From: Auanema rhodensis
Lineage: Eukaryota > Nematoda > Chromadorea > Rhabditida > Rhabditidae
NCBI GenBank assembly: GCA_964057225.1
Contig: OZ059896.1
Span: 1,116,001-1,180,000 of the forward strand
Length of the DNA stretch: 64,000 nt
Reading direction: 5' to 3'
Shown here: in pieces, positions 11,232 to 26,000 of the stretch
Numbering within the stretch: the first letter of the stretch is position 1
How the letters are laid out: each line of letters begins with the position of its first letter
Translations under genes and position numbers: made by a program
The notes under the pieces: generated by a model
What the model was told of the DNA's origin: nothing
Database searches by the model: none
Seen by the model: the letters and a program-made list of their open reading frames with translations, nothing else

Positions 11232-14200
11232 CGCTAAATTATTTTGAAATTTTTCGAAAAAATTTTTGTCAAAATGTTTTTGGAAGCAATTTTGAGTGTA
11301 CATGGAAACTCAACATACACTAATGCATCATTTTCCAAACGATCATAACTAACTTTTGTATTAAGCTTTTCTTAATGTAGTATATTGCATTCGATGCGGA
11401 TTTTTAAGCTGCGTCGATCTGTGTTATCAGATTTCCGCTAGCTTAAAAAGGCACCGAGATATCAACTGATATAAGTTCACACTTATATCCTCGATTTTCA
11501 CCCTGAAGAATTAATTTTTTCGTTGAATAACATTGTCCATCGTTTTTGCCTCAAAAAAAGGAATCTGAAAACATCTACTTTTCGCTAAATTATTTTGAAA
11601 TTTTTCGAAAAAATTTTTGTCAAAATGTTTTTGGAAGCAATTTTGAGTGTACATGGAAACTCAACATACACTAATGCATCATTTTTCAAACGATCATAAC
11701 TAATTTTGGTATAAAGCGTTTCTCAATGTAGTATAGTGCATTCGATGCGGATTTTTAAGCTGCGTCGATCTGTGTTATCAGATTTGCGCTAGCTGAAAAA
11801 TGCACCGAGATATCAACTGATATAAGTTCACACTTATATTTTCGATTTTCACCCTGAAGAATTAATTTTTTCGTTGAATAACATTGTCCATCGTTTTTGC
11901 CTCGAAAAAAGGAATCTAAAAACAACTACTTTTCGCTAAATTATTTTGAAATTTTCGAAAAAATTTTTGTCAAAATGTTTTTGGAAGCAATGTTGAGTGT
12001 ACATGGAAACTCAACATACACTAATGCATCATTTTTCAAACGATCATAACTAATTTTTGTATTAAGCGTTTCTCAATGTAGTATAGTGCATTCGATGCGG
12101 ATTTTTAAGCTGCGTCGATCTGTACTATCAGATTTGCGCTAGCTTGAAAATGCACCGAGATATGAACTGATATAAGTTCACACTTATATCCTCGATTTTC
12201 ACCCTGAAGAATTAATTTTTTCGTTGAATTACATTGTCCTTCGTTTTTGCCTTGAAAAAAGGAATCTAAAAACATCTACTTTTCGCTAAATTATTTTGAA
12301 ATTTTTCGAAAAAATTTTTGTCAAAATGTTTTTGGAAGCAATGTTGAGTGTACATGGAAACTCAACATACACTAATGCATCATTTTTCAAACGATCATAA
12401 CTAATTTTTGTATTAAACGTTTCTCAATGTAGTATAGTGCATTCGATGCGGATTTTTAAGCTGCGTCGATCTGTGTTATCAGATTTCCGCTAGCTTAAAA
12501 AGGCACCGAGATATCAACTGATATAAGTTCACACTTATATCCTCGATTTTCACCCTGAAGAATTAATTTTTTCGTTGAATAACATTGTCCATCGTTTTTG
12601 CCTCGAAAAAAGGAATCTAAAAACATCTACTTTTCGCTAAATTATTCTGAAATTTTTCGAAAAAATTTTTGTCAAAATGTTTTTGGAAGCAATGTTGAGT
12701 GTACATGGAAACTCAACATACACTAATGCATCATTTTTCAAACGATCATAACAAATTTTTGTATTAAGCTTTTCTTAATGTAGTATAGTGCATTCAATGC
12801 GGATTTTTAAGCTGCGTCGATCTGTGTTATCAGATTTGCGCTAGCTGAAAAATGCACCGAGATATCAACTGATATAAGTTCACACTTATATTTTCGATTT
12901 TCACCCTGAAGAATTAATTTTTTCGTTGAATAACATTGTCCATCGTTTTTGCCTCGAAAAAAGGAATCTAAAAACATCTACTTTTCGCTAAATTATTTTG
13001 AAATTTTCGAAAAAATTTTTGTCAAAATGTTTTTGGAAGCAATGTTGAGTGTACATGGAAACTCAACATACACTAATGCATCATTTTTCAAACGATCATA
13101 ACTAATTTTTGTATTAAGCTTTTCTTAATGTAGTATAGTGCATTCGATGCGGATTTTTAAGCTGCGTCGATCTGTACTATCAGATTTGCGCTAGCTTGAA
13201 AATGCACCGAGATATGAACTGATATAAGTTCACACTTATATCCTCGATTTTCACCCTGAAGAATTAATTTTTTCGTTGAATAACATTGTCCTTCGTTTTT
13301 GCCTTGAAAAAAGGAATCTAAAAACATCTACTTTTCGCTAAATTATTTTGAAATTTTTTGAAAAAATTTTTGTCAAAATGTTTTTGGAAGCAATTTTGAG
13401 TGTACATGGAAACTCAACTTACACTAATGCATCATTTTTCAAACGATCATAACTAATTTTTGTATTAAGCGTTTCTCAATGTAGTATAGTGCATTCGATG
13501 CGGATTTTTAAGCTGCGTCGATCTGTGTTATCAGATTTGCGCTAGCTGAAAAATGCACCGAGATATCAACTGATATAAGTTCACACCTATATCCTCGATT
13601 TTCACCCTGAAGAATTAATTTTTTCTTTGAATAACATTGTCCATCGTTTTTGCCTTGAAAAAAGGAATCTAAAAACATCTACTTTTCGCTAAATTATTTT
13701 GAAATTTTTTGAAAAAATTTTTGTCAAAATGTTTTTGGAAGCAATTTTGAGTGTACATGGAAACTCAACATACACTATTGCATCATTTTTCAAACGATCA
13801 TAACTAATTTTTGTATTAAGCTTTTCTTAATGTAGTATAGTGCATTCGATGCGGATTTTTAAGCTGCGTCGATCTGTGTTATCAGATTTGCGCTAGCTTG
13901 AAAATGCACCGAGATATCAACTGATATAAGTTCACACTTATATCCTCGATTTTCACCCTGAAGAATTAATTTTTTCGTTGAATAACATTGTCCATCGTTT
14001 TTGCCTTGAAAAAAGGAATCTAAAAACATCTACTTTTCGCTAAATTATTTTGAAATTTTTTGAAAAAATTTTTGTCAAAATGTTTTTGGAAGCAATTTTG
14101 AGTGTACATGGAAACTCAACTTACACTAATGCATCATTTTTCAAACGATCATAACTAATTTTTGTATTAAGCGTTTCTCAATGTAGTATAGTGCATTCGA

Positions 14201-14739
14201 TGCGGATTTTTAAGCTGCGTCGATCTGTACTATCAGATTTGCGCTAGCTTGAAAATGCACCGAGATATCAACTGATATAAGTTCACACTTATATCCTCGA
14301 TTTTCACCCTGAAGAATTAATTTTTTCGTTGAATAACATTGTCCTTCGTTTTTGCCTTGAAAAAAGGAATCTAAAAACATCTACTTTTCGCTAAATTATT
14401 TTGAAATTTTTTGAAAAAATTTTTGTCAAAATGTTTTTGGAAGCAATTTTGAGTGTACATGGAAACTCAACTTACACTAATGCATCATTTTTCAAACGAT
14501 CATAACTAATTTTTGTATTAAGCGTTTCTCAATGTAGTATAGTGCATTCGATGCGGATTTTTAAGCTGCGTCGATCTGTACTATCAGATTTGCGCTAGCT
14601 TGAAAATGCACCGAGATATCAACTGATATAAGTTCACACTTATATCCTCGATTTTCACCCTGAAGAATTAATTTTTTCGTTGAATAACATTGTCCATCGT
14701 TTTTGCCTCGAAAAAAGGAATCTAAAAACATCTACTTTT
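11232..14739 (+). repeat. 10-monomer HOR, copy 2 (M33-M42)
   Basis: Starts: 11232, 11583, 11934, 12284, 12635, 12986, 13336, 13687, 14038, 14389. M33-M36 repeat the four-monomer signature block of copy 1. M37-M38 (AACAAATTTTT, CAATGCGG, GCTGAAAAATGC, then a 350-bp copy with GATATGAACT) recur in copy 3, so the unit is better conserved between copies 2 and 3 than between 1 and 2. The last four monomers (M39-M42) are a local run with TTTTTTGAAAAAA and, in three of them, AACTTACAC. The unit length is 3508 bp, two single-base losses (M35, M38) short of ten full monomers. Confidence 0.8.
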
Positions 14740-16843
14740 CGCTGAATTATTTTAAAATTTTTCGAAAAAATTTTTGTCAAAATGTTTTTGGAAGCAATTT
14801 TGAGTGTACATGGAAACTCAACATACACTAATGCATCATTTTCCAAACGATCATAACTAACTTTTGTATTAAGCTTTTCTTATTGTAGTATATTGCATTC
14901 GATGCGGATTTTTAAGCTGCGTCGATCTGTGTTATCAGATTTCCGCTAGCTTAAAAAGGCACCGAGATATCAACTGATATAAGTTCACACTTATATCCTC
15001 GATTTTCACCCTGAAGAATTAATTTTTTCGTTGAATAACATTGTCCATCGTTTTTGCCTCAAAAAAAGGAATCTGAAAACATCTACTTTTCGCTAAATTA
15101 TTTTGAAATTTTTCGAAAAAATTTTTGTCAAAATGTTTTTGGAAGCAATTTTGAGTGTACATGGAAACTCAACATACACTAATGCATCATTTTTCAAACG
15201 ATCATAACTAATTTTGGTATAAAGCGTTTCTCAATGTAGTATAGTGCATTCGATGCGGATTTTTAAGCTGCGTCGATCTGTGTTATCAGATTTGCGCTAG
15301 CTGAAAAATGCACCGAGATATCAACTGATATAAGTTCACACTTATATTTTCGATTTTCACCCTGAAGAATTAATTTTTTCGTTGAATAACATTGTCCATC
15401 GTTTTTGCCTCGAAAAAAGGAATCTAAAAACAACTACTTTTCGCTTAATTATTTTGAAATTTTCGAAAAAATTTTTGTCAAAATGTTTTTGGAAGCAATG
15501 TTGAGTGTACATGGAAACTCAACATACACTAATGCATCATTTTTCAAACGATCATAACTAATTTTTGTATTAAGCGTTTCTCAATGTAGTATAGTGCATT
15601 CGATGCGGATTTTTAAGCTGCGTCGATCTGTGTTATCAGATTTCCGCTAGCTTAAAAATGCCCCGAGATATGAACTGATATAAGTTCACACTTATATCCT
15701 CGATTTTCACCCTGAAGAATTAATTTTTTCGTTGAATTACATTGTCCTTCGTTTTTGCCTTGAAAAAAGGAATCTAAAAACATCTACTTTTCGCTAAATT
15801 ATTTTGAAATTTTTCGAAAAAATTTTTGTCAAAATGTTTTTGGAAGCAATGTTGAGTGTACATGGAAACTCAACATACACTAATGCATCATTTTTCAAAC
15901 GATCATAACTAATTTTTGTATTAAGCGTTTCTCAATGTAGTATAGTGCATTCGATGCGGATTTTTAAGCTGCGTCGATCTGTGTTATCAGATTTCCGCTA
16001 GCTTAAAAAGGCACCGAGATATCAACTGATATAAGTTCACACTTATATCCTCGATTTTCACCCTGAAGAATTAATTTTTTCGTTGAATAACATTGTCCAT
16101 CGTTTTTGCCTCGAAAAAAGGAATCTAAAAACATCTACTTTTCGCTAAATTATTTTGAAATTTTTCGAAAAAATTTTTGTCAAAATGTTTTTGGAAGCAA
16201 TGTTGAGTGTACATGGAAACTCAACATACACTAATGCATCATTTTTCAAACGATCATAACAAATTTTTGTTTTAAGCTTTTCTTAATGTAGTATAGTGCA
16301 TTCAATGCGGATTTTTAAGCTGCGTCGATCTGTGTTATCAGATTTGCGCTAGCTGAAAAATGCACCGAGATATCAACTGATATAAGTTCACACTTATATT
16401 TTCGATTTTCACCCTGAAGAATTAATTTTTTCGTTGAATAACATTGTCCATCGTTTTTGCCTCGAAAAAAGGAATCCAAAAACATCTACTTTTCGCTAAA
16501 TTATTTTGAAATTTTCGAAAAATTTTTTGTCAAAATGTTTTTGGAAGCAATGTTGAGTGTACATGGAAACTCAACATACACTAATGCATCATTTTTCAAA
16601 CGAACATAACTAATTTTTGTATTAAGCGTTTCTCAATGTAGTATAGTGCATTCGATGCGGATTTTTAAGCTGCGTCGATCTGTACTATCCGATTTGCGCT
16701 AGCTTGAAAATGCACCGAGATATGAACTGATATAAGTTCACACTTATATCCTCGATTTTCACCCTGAAAAATTAATTTTTTCGTTGAATTACATTGTCCT
16801 TCGTTTTTGCCTTGAAAAAAGGAATCTAAAAACATCTACTTTT
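14740..16843 (+). repeat. 10-monomer HOR, copy 3, only six monomers recognisable (M43-M48)
   Basis: Starts: 14740, 15091, 15442, 15792, 16143, 16494. M43-M48 follow M33-M38 one for one, with shared rare variants: TCTGAAAAC, TTTTGGTATAAAG, the T loss in M45 and M48, and AACAAATTTTT in M47. M45 has a converted middle (TTTCCGCT where copies 1 and 2 have GTACTATC) and a private GCCCCGAG. M43 starts CGCTGAATTATTTTAAAA. After M48 the order no longer matches, so the HOR ends or is overwritten here. Confidence 0.78.
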
Positions 16844-19800
16844 CGCTAAATTATTTTGAAATTTTTCGAAAAAATTTTTGTCAAAATGTTTTTGGAAGCA
16901 ATGTTGAGTGTACATGGAAACTCAACATACACTAATGCATCATTTTTCAAACGATCATAACTAATTTTTGTATTAAGCGTTTCTCAATGTAGTATAGTGC
17001 ATTCGATGCGGATTTTTAAGCTGCGTCGATCTGTACTATCAGATTTGCGCTAGCGTGAAAATGCACCGAGATATCAACTGATATAAGTTCACACTTATAT
17101 CCTCGATTTTCACCCTGAAGAATTAATTTTTTCGTTGAATAACATTGTCCATCGTTTTTGCCTCGAAAAAAGGAATCTAAAAACATCTACTTTTCGCTAA
17201 ATTATTTTGAAATTTTTCGAAAAAATTTTTGTCAAAATGTTTTTGGAAGCAATTTTGAGTGTACATGGAAACTCAACATACACTAATGCATCATTTTTCA
17301 AAAGATCATAACTAGATTTTGTATTAAGCGTTTCTCAATGTAGTATAGTGCATTCGATGCGGATTTTTAAGCTGCGTCGATCTGTACTATCAGATTTGCG
17401 CTAGCTTGAAAATGCACCGAGATATGAACTGATATAAGTTCACACTTATATCCTCGATTTTCACCCTGAAGAATTAATTTTTTCGTTGAATTACATTGTC
17501 CTTCGTTTTTGCCTTGAAAAAAGGAATCTAAAAACATCTACTTTTCGCTAAATTATTTTGAAATTTTTCGAAAAAATTTTTGTCAAAATGTTTTTGGAAG
17601 CAATTTTGAGTGTACATGGAAACTCAACATACACTAATGCATCATTTTTCAAACGATCATAACTAATTTTGGTATTAAGCGTTTCTCAATGTAGTATAGT
17701 GCATTCGATGCGGATTTTTAAGCTGCGTCGATCTGTACTATCAGATTTGCGCTAGCTTGAAAATACACCGAGATATGAACTGATATAAGTTCACACTTAT
17801 ATCCTCGATTTTCACCCTGAAGAATTAATTTTTTCGTTGAATTACATTGTCCTTCGTTTTTGCCTTGAAAAAAGGAATCTAAAAACATCTACTTTTCGCT
17901 AAATTATCTTGAAATTTTTCGAAAAAATTTTTGTCAAAATGTTTTTGGAAGCAATGTTGAGTGTACATGGAAACTCAACATACACTAATGCATCATTTTT
18001 CAAACGATCATAACTAAATTTTGTATTAAGCGTTTCTCAATGTACTATAGTGCATTCGATGCGGATTTTTAAGCTGCGTCGATCTGTACTATCAGATTTG
18101 CGCTAGCTTGAAAATGCACCGAGATATCAACTGATATAAGTTCACACCTATATCCTCGATTTTCACCCTGAAGAATTAATTTTTTCGTTGAATAACATTG
18201 TCCATCGTTTTTGCCTTGAAAAAAGGAATCTAAAAACATCTACTTTTCGCTAAATTATTTTGAAATTTTTTGAAAAAATTTTTGTCAAAATGTTTTTGGA
18301 AGCAATTTTGAGTGTACATGGAAACTCAACATACACTAATGCATCATTTTTCAAACGATCATAACTAATTTTTGTATTGAGCGTTTCTCAATGTAGTATA
18401 GTGCATTCGATGCGGATTTTTAAGCTGCGTCGATCTGTACTATCAGATTTGCGCTAGCTTGAAAATGCACCGAGATATCAACTGATATAAGTTCACACTT
18501 ATATCCTCGATTTTCACCCTGAAGAATTAATTTTTTCGTTGAATAACATTGTCCATCGTTTTTGCCTCGAAAAAAGGAATCTAAAAACATCTACTTTTCG
18601 CTAAATTATTTTGAAATTTTTCGAAAAAATTTTTGTCAAAATGTTTTTGGAAGCAATTTGGAGTGTACATGGAAACTCAACATACACTAATGCATCATTT
18701 TTCAAACGATCATAACTAATTTTTGTATTAAGCTTTTCTTAATGTAGTATAGTGCATTCGATGCGGATTTTTAAGCTGCGTCGATCTGTGTTATCAAATT
18801 TCCGCTAGCTTAAAAATGCACCGAGATATCAACTGATATAAGTTCACACTTATATCCTCGGTTTTCACCCTGAAGAATTAATTTTTTCGTTGAATAACAT
18901 TGTCCATCGTTTTTGCCTCGAAAAAAGGAATCTAAAAACATCTACTTTTCGCTAAATTATTTTGAAATTTTTCGAAAAAATTTTTGTCAAAATGTTTTTG
19001 GAAGCAATTTGGAGTGTACATGGAAACTCAACATACACTAATGCATCATTTTTCAAACGATCAAAACTAATTTTTGTATTAAGCGTTTCTCAATGTAGTA
19101 TAGTGCATTCGATGCGGATTTTTAAGCTGCGTCGATCTGTGTTATCAGATTTGCGCTGGCTTGAAAATGCACCGAGATATCAACTGATATAAGTTCACAC
19201 CTATATCCTCGATTTTCACCCTGAAGAATTAATTTTTTCGTTGAATAACATTGTCCATCATTTTTGCCTTGAAAAAAGGAATCTAAAAACATCTACTTTT
19301 TGCTAATTTATTTCGAAATTTTTCGAAAAAATTTTTGTCAAAATGTTTTTGGAAGCAATTTTGAGTGTACATGGAAACTCAACATACACTAATGCATCAT
19401 TTTTCAAACGATCATAACTTATTTTTGTATTAAGCGTTTCTCAATGTAGTATAGTGCATTCGATGCGGATTTTTAAGCTGCGTCGATCTGTACTATCAGA
19501 TTTGCGCTAGCTCGAAAATGCACCGAGATATCAACTGATATAAGTTCACACTTATATCCTCGATTTTCACCCTGAAGAATTAATTTTTTCGTTGAATAAC
19601 ATTGTCCATCGTTTTTGCCTCGAAAAAAGGAATCTAAAAACATCTACTTTTTGCTAAATTATTTTGAAATTTTTTGAAAAAATTTTTGTCAAAATGTTTT
19701 TGGAAGCAATTTTGAGTGTACATGGAAACTCAACATACACTAATGCATCATTTTTCAAAAGATCATAACTAATTTTTGTATTAAGCGTTTCTCAATGTAG

Positions 19801-20002
19801 TATAGTGCATTCGATGCGGATTTTTAAGCTGCGTCGATCTGTACTTTCAGATTTGCGCTAGCTTGAAAATGCACCGAGATATCAACTGATATAAGTTCAC
19901 ACTTATATCCTCGATTTTCACCCTGAAGAATTAATTTTTTCGTTGAATAACATTGTCCATCGTTTTTGCCTCGAAAAAAGGAATCTAAAAACATCTAGTT
20001 TT
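16844..20002 (+). repeat. Left family, monomers M49-M57
   Basis: Starts: 16844, 17195, 17546, 17897, 18248, 18599, 18950, 19301, 19652. Several monomers echo the first 5 kb. M52 shares TAAATTTTG, TGTTGAG and CACCTATAT with M7. M54-M56 follow M9-M11 and M13 in order: CCTCGGTT, then TTTGGAG with GCTGGCTTG and CACCTATAT, then CTTATTTTT. In M55 the usual stops are lost (ATCAAAACTA and GCTGGC), which opens a 76-codon frame without an ATG start. It is a chance product of divergence, not a gene. Confidence 0.85.
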
Positions 20003-23000
20003 CGCTAAATTATTTTGAAATTTTTCGAAAAAATTTTTGTCAAAATGTTTTTGGAAGCAATGTTGAGTGTACATGGAAACTCAACATACACTAATGCATC
20101 ATTTTTCAAACGATCATAACTAATTTTTGTATTAAGCTTTTCTTAATGTAGTATAGTGCATTCAATGCGGATTTTTAAGCTGCGTCGATCTGTGTTATCA
20201 AATTTCCGCTAGTTTAAAAATGCACCGAGATATCAACTGATATAAGTTCACACTTATATCCTCGGTTTTCACCCTGAAGAATTAATTTTTTCGTTGAATA
20301 ACATTGTCCATCGTTTTTGCCTCGAAAAAAGGAATCTAAAAACATCTACTTTTCGCTAAATTATTTTGAAATTTTTCGAAAAAATTTTTGTCAAAATGTT
20401 TTTGGAAGCAATTTGGAGTGTACATGGAAACTCAACATACACTAATGCATCATTTTTCAAACGATCATAACTAATTTTTGTATTAAGCGTTTCTCAATGT
20501 AGTATAGTGCATTCGATGCGGATTTTTAAGCTGCGTCGATCTGTACTATCAGATTTGCGCTGGCTTGAAAATGCACCGAGATATCAACTGATATAAGTTC
20601 ACACCTATATCCTCGATTTTCACCCTGAAGAATTAATTTTTTCGTTGAATAACATTGTCCATCGTTTTTGCCTTGAAAAAAGGAATCTAAAAACATCTAC
20701 TTTTTGCTAAATTATTTTGAAATTTTTCGAAAAAATTTTTGTCAAAATGTTTTTGGAAGCAAGTTTGAGTGTACATGGAAACTCAACATACACTAATGCA
20801 TCATTTTTCAAACGATCATAACTAATTTTTGTATTAAGCTTTTCTTAATGTAGTATAGTGCATTCAATGCGGATTTTTAAGCTGCGTCGATCTGTGTTAT
20901 CAAATTTCCGCTAGCTTAAAAATGCACCGAGATATCAACTGATATAAGTTCACACTTATATCCTCGGTTTTCACCCTGAAGAATTAATTTTTTCGTTGAA
21001 TAACATTGTCCATCGTTTTTGCCTCGAAAAAAGGAATCCAAAAACATCTACTTTTCGCTAAATTATTTTGAAATTTTTCGAAAAAATTTTTGTCAAAATG
21101 TTTTTGGAAGCAATTTGGAGTGTACATGGAAACTCAACATACACTAATGCATCATTTTTCAAACGATCATAACTAATTTTTGTATTAAGCGTTTCTCAAT
21201 GTAGTATAGTGCATTCGATGCGGATTTTTAAGCTGCGTCGATCTGTACTTTCAGATTTGCGCTAGCTTGAAAATGCACCGAGATATCAACTGATATAAGT
21301 TCACACTTATATCCTCGATTTTCACCCTGAAGAATTAATTTTTTCGTTGAATAACATTGTCCATCGTTTTTGCCTCGAAAAAAGGAATCTAAAAACATCT
21401 ACTTTTCGCTAAATTATTTTGAAATTTTTCGAAAAAATTTTTGTCAAAATGTTTTTGGAAGCAATGTTGAGTGTACATGGAAACTCAACATACACTAATG
21501 CATCATTTTTCAAACGATCATAACTAATTTTTGTATTAAGCTTTTCTTAATGTAGTATAGTGCATTCAATGCGGATTTTTAAGCTGCGTCGATCTGTACT
21601 TTCAGATTTGCGCTAGCTTGAAAATGCACCGAGATATCAACTGATATAAGTTCACACTTATATCCTCGATTTTCACCCTGAAGAATTAATTTTTTCGTTG
21701 AATAACATTGTCCATCGTTTTTGCCTTGAAAAAAGGAATCTAAAAACATCTACTTTTTGCTAAATTATTTTGAAATTTTTCGAAAAAATTTTTGTCAAAA
21801 TGTTTTTGGAAGCAATTTTGAGTGTACATGGAAACTCAACATACACTAATGCATCATTTTTCAAAAGATCATAACTAATTTTTGTATTAAGCGTTTCTCA
21901 ATGTAGTATAGTGCATTCAATGCGGATTATTAAGCTGCGTCGATTTGTACTATCAGATTTGCGCTAGCTCGAAAATGCACCGAGATATCAACTGATATAA
22001 GTTCACACTTATATCCTCGATTTTCACCCTGAAGAATTGATTTTTTCGTTGAATAACATTGTCCATCGTTTTTGCCTCGAAAAAAGGAATCTAAAAACAT
22101 CTACTTTTTGCTAAATTATTTTGAAATTTTTCGAAAAAATTTTTGTCAAAATGTTTTTGGAAGCAATTTTGAGTGTACATGGAAACTCAACATACACTAA
22201 TGCATCATTTTTCAAAAGATCATAACTAGATTTTGTATTAAGCGTTTCTCAATGTAGTATAGTGCATTCGATGCGGATTATTAAGCTGCGTCGATCTGTA
22301 CTATCAGATTTGCGCTAGCTTAAAAATGCACCGAGATATCAACTGATATAAGTTCACACCTATATCCTCGATTTTCACCCTGAAGAATTAATTTTTTCGT
22401 TGAATAACATTGTCCATCGTTTTTGCCTTGAAAAAAGGAATCTAAAAACATCTACTTTTCGCTAAATTATTTTGAAATTTTTTGAAAAAATTTTTGTCAA
22501 AATGTTTTTGGAAGCAATTTTGAGTGTACATGGAAACTCAACATACACTAATGCATCATTTTTCAAACGATCATAACTAATTTTTGTATTAAGCGTTTCT
22601 CAATGTAGTATAGTGCATTCGATGCGAATTTTTAAGCTGCGTCGATCTGTACTATCAGATTTGCGCTAGCTTGAAAATGCACCGAGATATCAACTGATAT
22701 AAGTTCACACTTATATCCTCGATTTTCACCCTGAAGAATTAATTTTTTCGTTGAATAACATTGTCCATCGTTTTTGCCTCGAAAAAAGGAATCTAAAAAA
22801 ATCTACTTTTCGCTAAATTATTTTGAAATTTTTCGAAAACATTTTTGTCAAAATGTTTTTGGAAGCAATGTTGAGTGTACATGGAAACTCAACATACACT
22901 AATGCATCATTTTTCAAACGATCATAACTAATTTTTGTATTAAGCTTTTCTTAATGTAGTATAGTGCATTCGATGCGGATTTTTAAGCTGCGTCGATCTG

Positions 23001-26000
23001 TGTTATCAAATTTCCGCTAGCTTAAAAATGCACCGAGATATCAACTGATATAAGTTCACACTTATATCCTCGATTTTCACCCTGAAGAATTAATTTTTTC
23101 GTTGAATAACATTGTCCATCGTTTTTGCCTTGAAAAAAGGAATCTAAAAACATCTACTTTTCGCTAAATTATCTTGAAATTTTTTGAAAAAATTTTTGTC
23201 AAAATGTTTTTGGAAGCAATTTTGAGTGTACATGGAAACTCAACATACACTAATGCATCATTTTTCAAACGATCATAACTAATTTTTGTATTAAGCGTTT
23301 CTCAATGTAGTATAGTGCATTCGATGCGGATTTTTAAGCTGCGTCGATCTGTACTTTCAGATTTGCGCTAGCTTGAAAATGCACCGAGATATCAACTGAT
23401 ATAAGTTCACACTTATATCCTCGATTTTCACCCTGAAGAATTAATTTTTTCGTTGAATAACATTGTCCATCGTTTTTGCCTCGAAAAAAGGAATCTAAAA
23501 ACATCTACTTTTCGCTAAATTATTTTGAAATTTTTCGAAAAAATTTTTGTCAAAATGTTTTTGGAAGCAATGTTGAGTGTACATGGAAACTCAACATACA
23601 CTAATGCATCATTTTTCAAACGATCATAACTAATTTTTGTATTAAGCTTTTCTTAATGTAGTATAGTGCATTCAATGCGGATTTTTAAGCTGCGTCGATC
23701 TGTGTTATCAAATTTCCGCTAGCTTAAAAATGCACCGAGATATCAACTGATATAAGTTCACACTTATATCCTCGGTTTTCACCCTGAAGAATTAATTTTT
23801 TCGTTGAATAACATTGTCCATCGTTTTTGCCTTGAAAAAAGGAATCTAAAAACATCTACTTTTTGCTAAATTATTTTGAAATTTTTCGAAAAAATTTTTG
23901 TCAAAATGTTTTTGGAAGCAATTTTGAGTGTACATGGAAACTCAACATACACTAATGCATCATTTTTCAAAAGATCATAACTAATTTTTGTATTAAGCGT
24001 TTCTCAATGTAGTATAGTGCATTCAATGCGGATTATTAAGCTGCGTCGATTTGTACTATCAGATTTGCGCTTGCTTGAAAATGCACCGAGATATCAACTG
24101 ATATAAGTTCACACTTATATCCTCGATTTTCACCCTGAAGAATTAATTTTTTCGTTGAATAACATTGTCCATCGTTTTTGCCTCGAAAAAAGGAATCTAA
24201 AAACATCTACTTTTCGCTAAATTATTTTGAAATTTTTCGAAAAAATTTTTGTCAAAATGTTTTTGGAAGCAATGTTGAGTGTACATGGAAACTCAACATA
24301 CACTAATGCATCATTTTTCAAACGATCATAACTAATTTTTGTATTAAGCTTTTCTTAATGTAGTATAGTGCATTCAATGCGGATTTTTAAGCTGCGTCGA
24401 TCTGTGTTATCAAATTTCCGCTAGCTTAAAAATGCACCGAGATATCAACTGATATAAGTTCACACTTATATCCTCGGTTTTCACCCTGAAGAATTAATTT
24501 TTTCGTTGAATAACATTGTCCATCGTTTTTGCCTCGAAAAAAGGAATCTAAAAACATCTACTTTTCGCTAAATTATTTTGAAATTTTTCGAAAAAATTTT
24601 TGTCAAAATGTTTTTGGAAGCAATTTGGAGTGTACATGGAAACTCAACATACACTAATGCATCATTTTTCAAACGATCATAACTAATTTTTGTATTAAGC
24701 GTTTCTCAATGTAGTATAGTGCATTCGATGCGGATGTTTAAGCTGCGTCGATCTGTACTATCAGATTTGCGCTGGCTTGAAAATGCACCGAGATATCAAC
24801 TGATATAAGTTCACACCTATATCCTCGATTTTCACCCTGAAGAATTAATTTTTTCGTTGAATAACATTGTCCATCGTTTTTGCCTTGAAAAAAGGAATCT
24901 AAAAACATCTACTTTTTGCTAAATTATTTTGAAATTTTTCGAAAAAATTTTTGTCAAAATGTTTTTGGAAGCAATTTTGAGTGTACATGGAAACTCAACA
25001 TACACTAATGCATCATTTTTCAAACGATCATAACTTATTTTTGTATTAAGCGTTTCTCAATGTAGTATAGTGCATTCGATGCGGATTTTTAAGCTGCGTC
25101 GATCTGTACTATCAGATTTGCGCTAGCTCGAAAATGCACCGAGATATCAACTGATATAAGTTCACACTTATATCCTCGATTTTCACCCTGAAGAATTAAT
25201 TTTTTCGTTGAATAACATTGTCCATCGTTTTTGCCTCGAAAAAAGGAATCTAAAAACATCTACTTTTTGCTAAATTATTTTGAAATTTTTCGAAAAAATT
25301 TTTGTCAAAATGTTTTTGGAAGCAATTTTGAGTGTACATGGAAACTCAACATACACTAATGCATCATTTTTCAAAAGATCATAACTAGATTTTGTATTAA
25401 GCGTTTCTCAATGTAGTATAGTGCATTCGATGCGGATTATTAAGCTGCGTCGATCTGTACTATCAGATTTGCGCTAGCTCGAAAATGCACCGAGATATCA
25501 ACTGATATAAGTTCACACTTATATCCTCGATTTTCACCCTGAAGAATTAATTTTTTTGTTGAATAACATTGTCCATCGTTTTTGCCTCGAAAAAAGGAAT
25601 CTAAAAACATCTACTTTTTGCTAAATTATTTTGAAATTTTTCGAAAAAATTTTTGTCAAAATGTTTTTGGAAGCAATTTTGAGTGTACATGGAAACTCAA
25701 CATACACTAATGCATCATTTTTCAAAAGATCATAACTAGATTTTGTATTAAGCGTTTCTCAATGTAGTATAGTGCATTCGATGCGGATTATTAAGCTGCG
25801 TCGATCTGTACTATCAGATTTGCGCTAGCTTAAAAATGCACCGAGATATCAACTGATATAAGTTCACACCTATATCCTCGATTTTCACCCTGAAGAATTA
25901 ATTTTTTCGTTGAATAACATTGTCCATCTTTTTGGCCTTGAAAAAAGGAATCTAAAAACATCTACTTTTCGCTAAATTATTTTGAAATTTTTTGAAAAAA

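Noticed and set aside
14655-14846. 63-codon open frame on the - strand across M42-M43
   Set aside because: The frame depends on private changes in M43 (CGCTGAATT, which removes a TAG on the minus strand). It starts at TTG and overlaps ordinary satellite; other copies are closed.
18962-19192. 76-codon open frame on the + strand within M55
   Set aside because: It begins at TTG, not ATG, and exists only because this copy lost the usual stops (ATCATAA to ATCAAAA, GCTAGC to GCTGGC). The same frame is closed in neighbouring monomers, so it is non-coding satellite.
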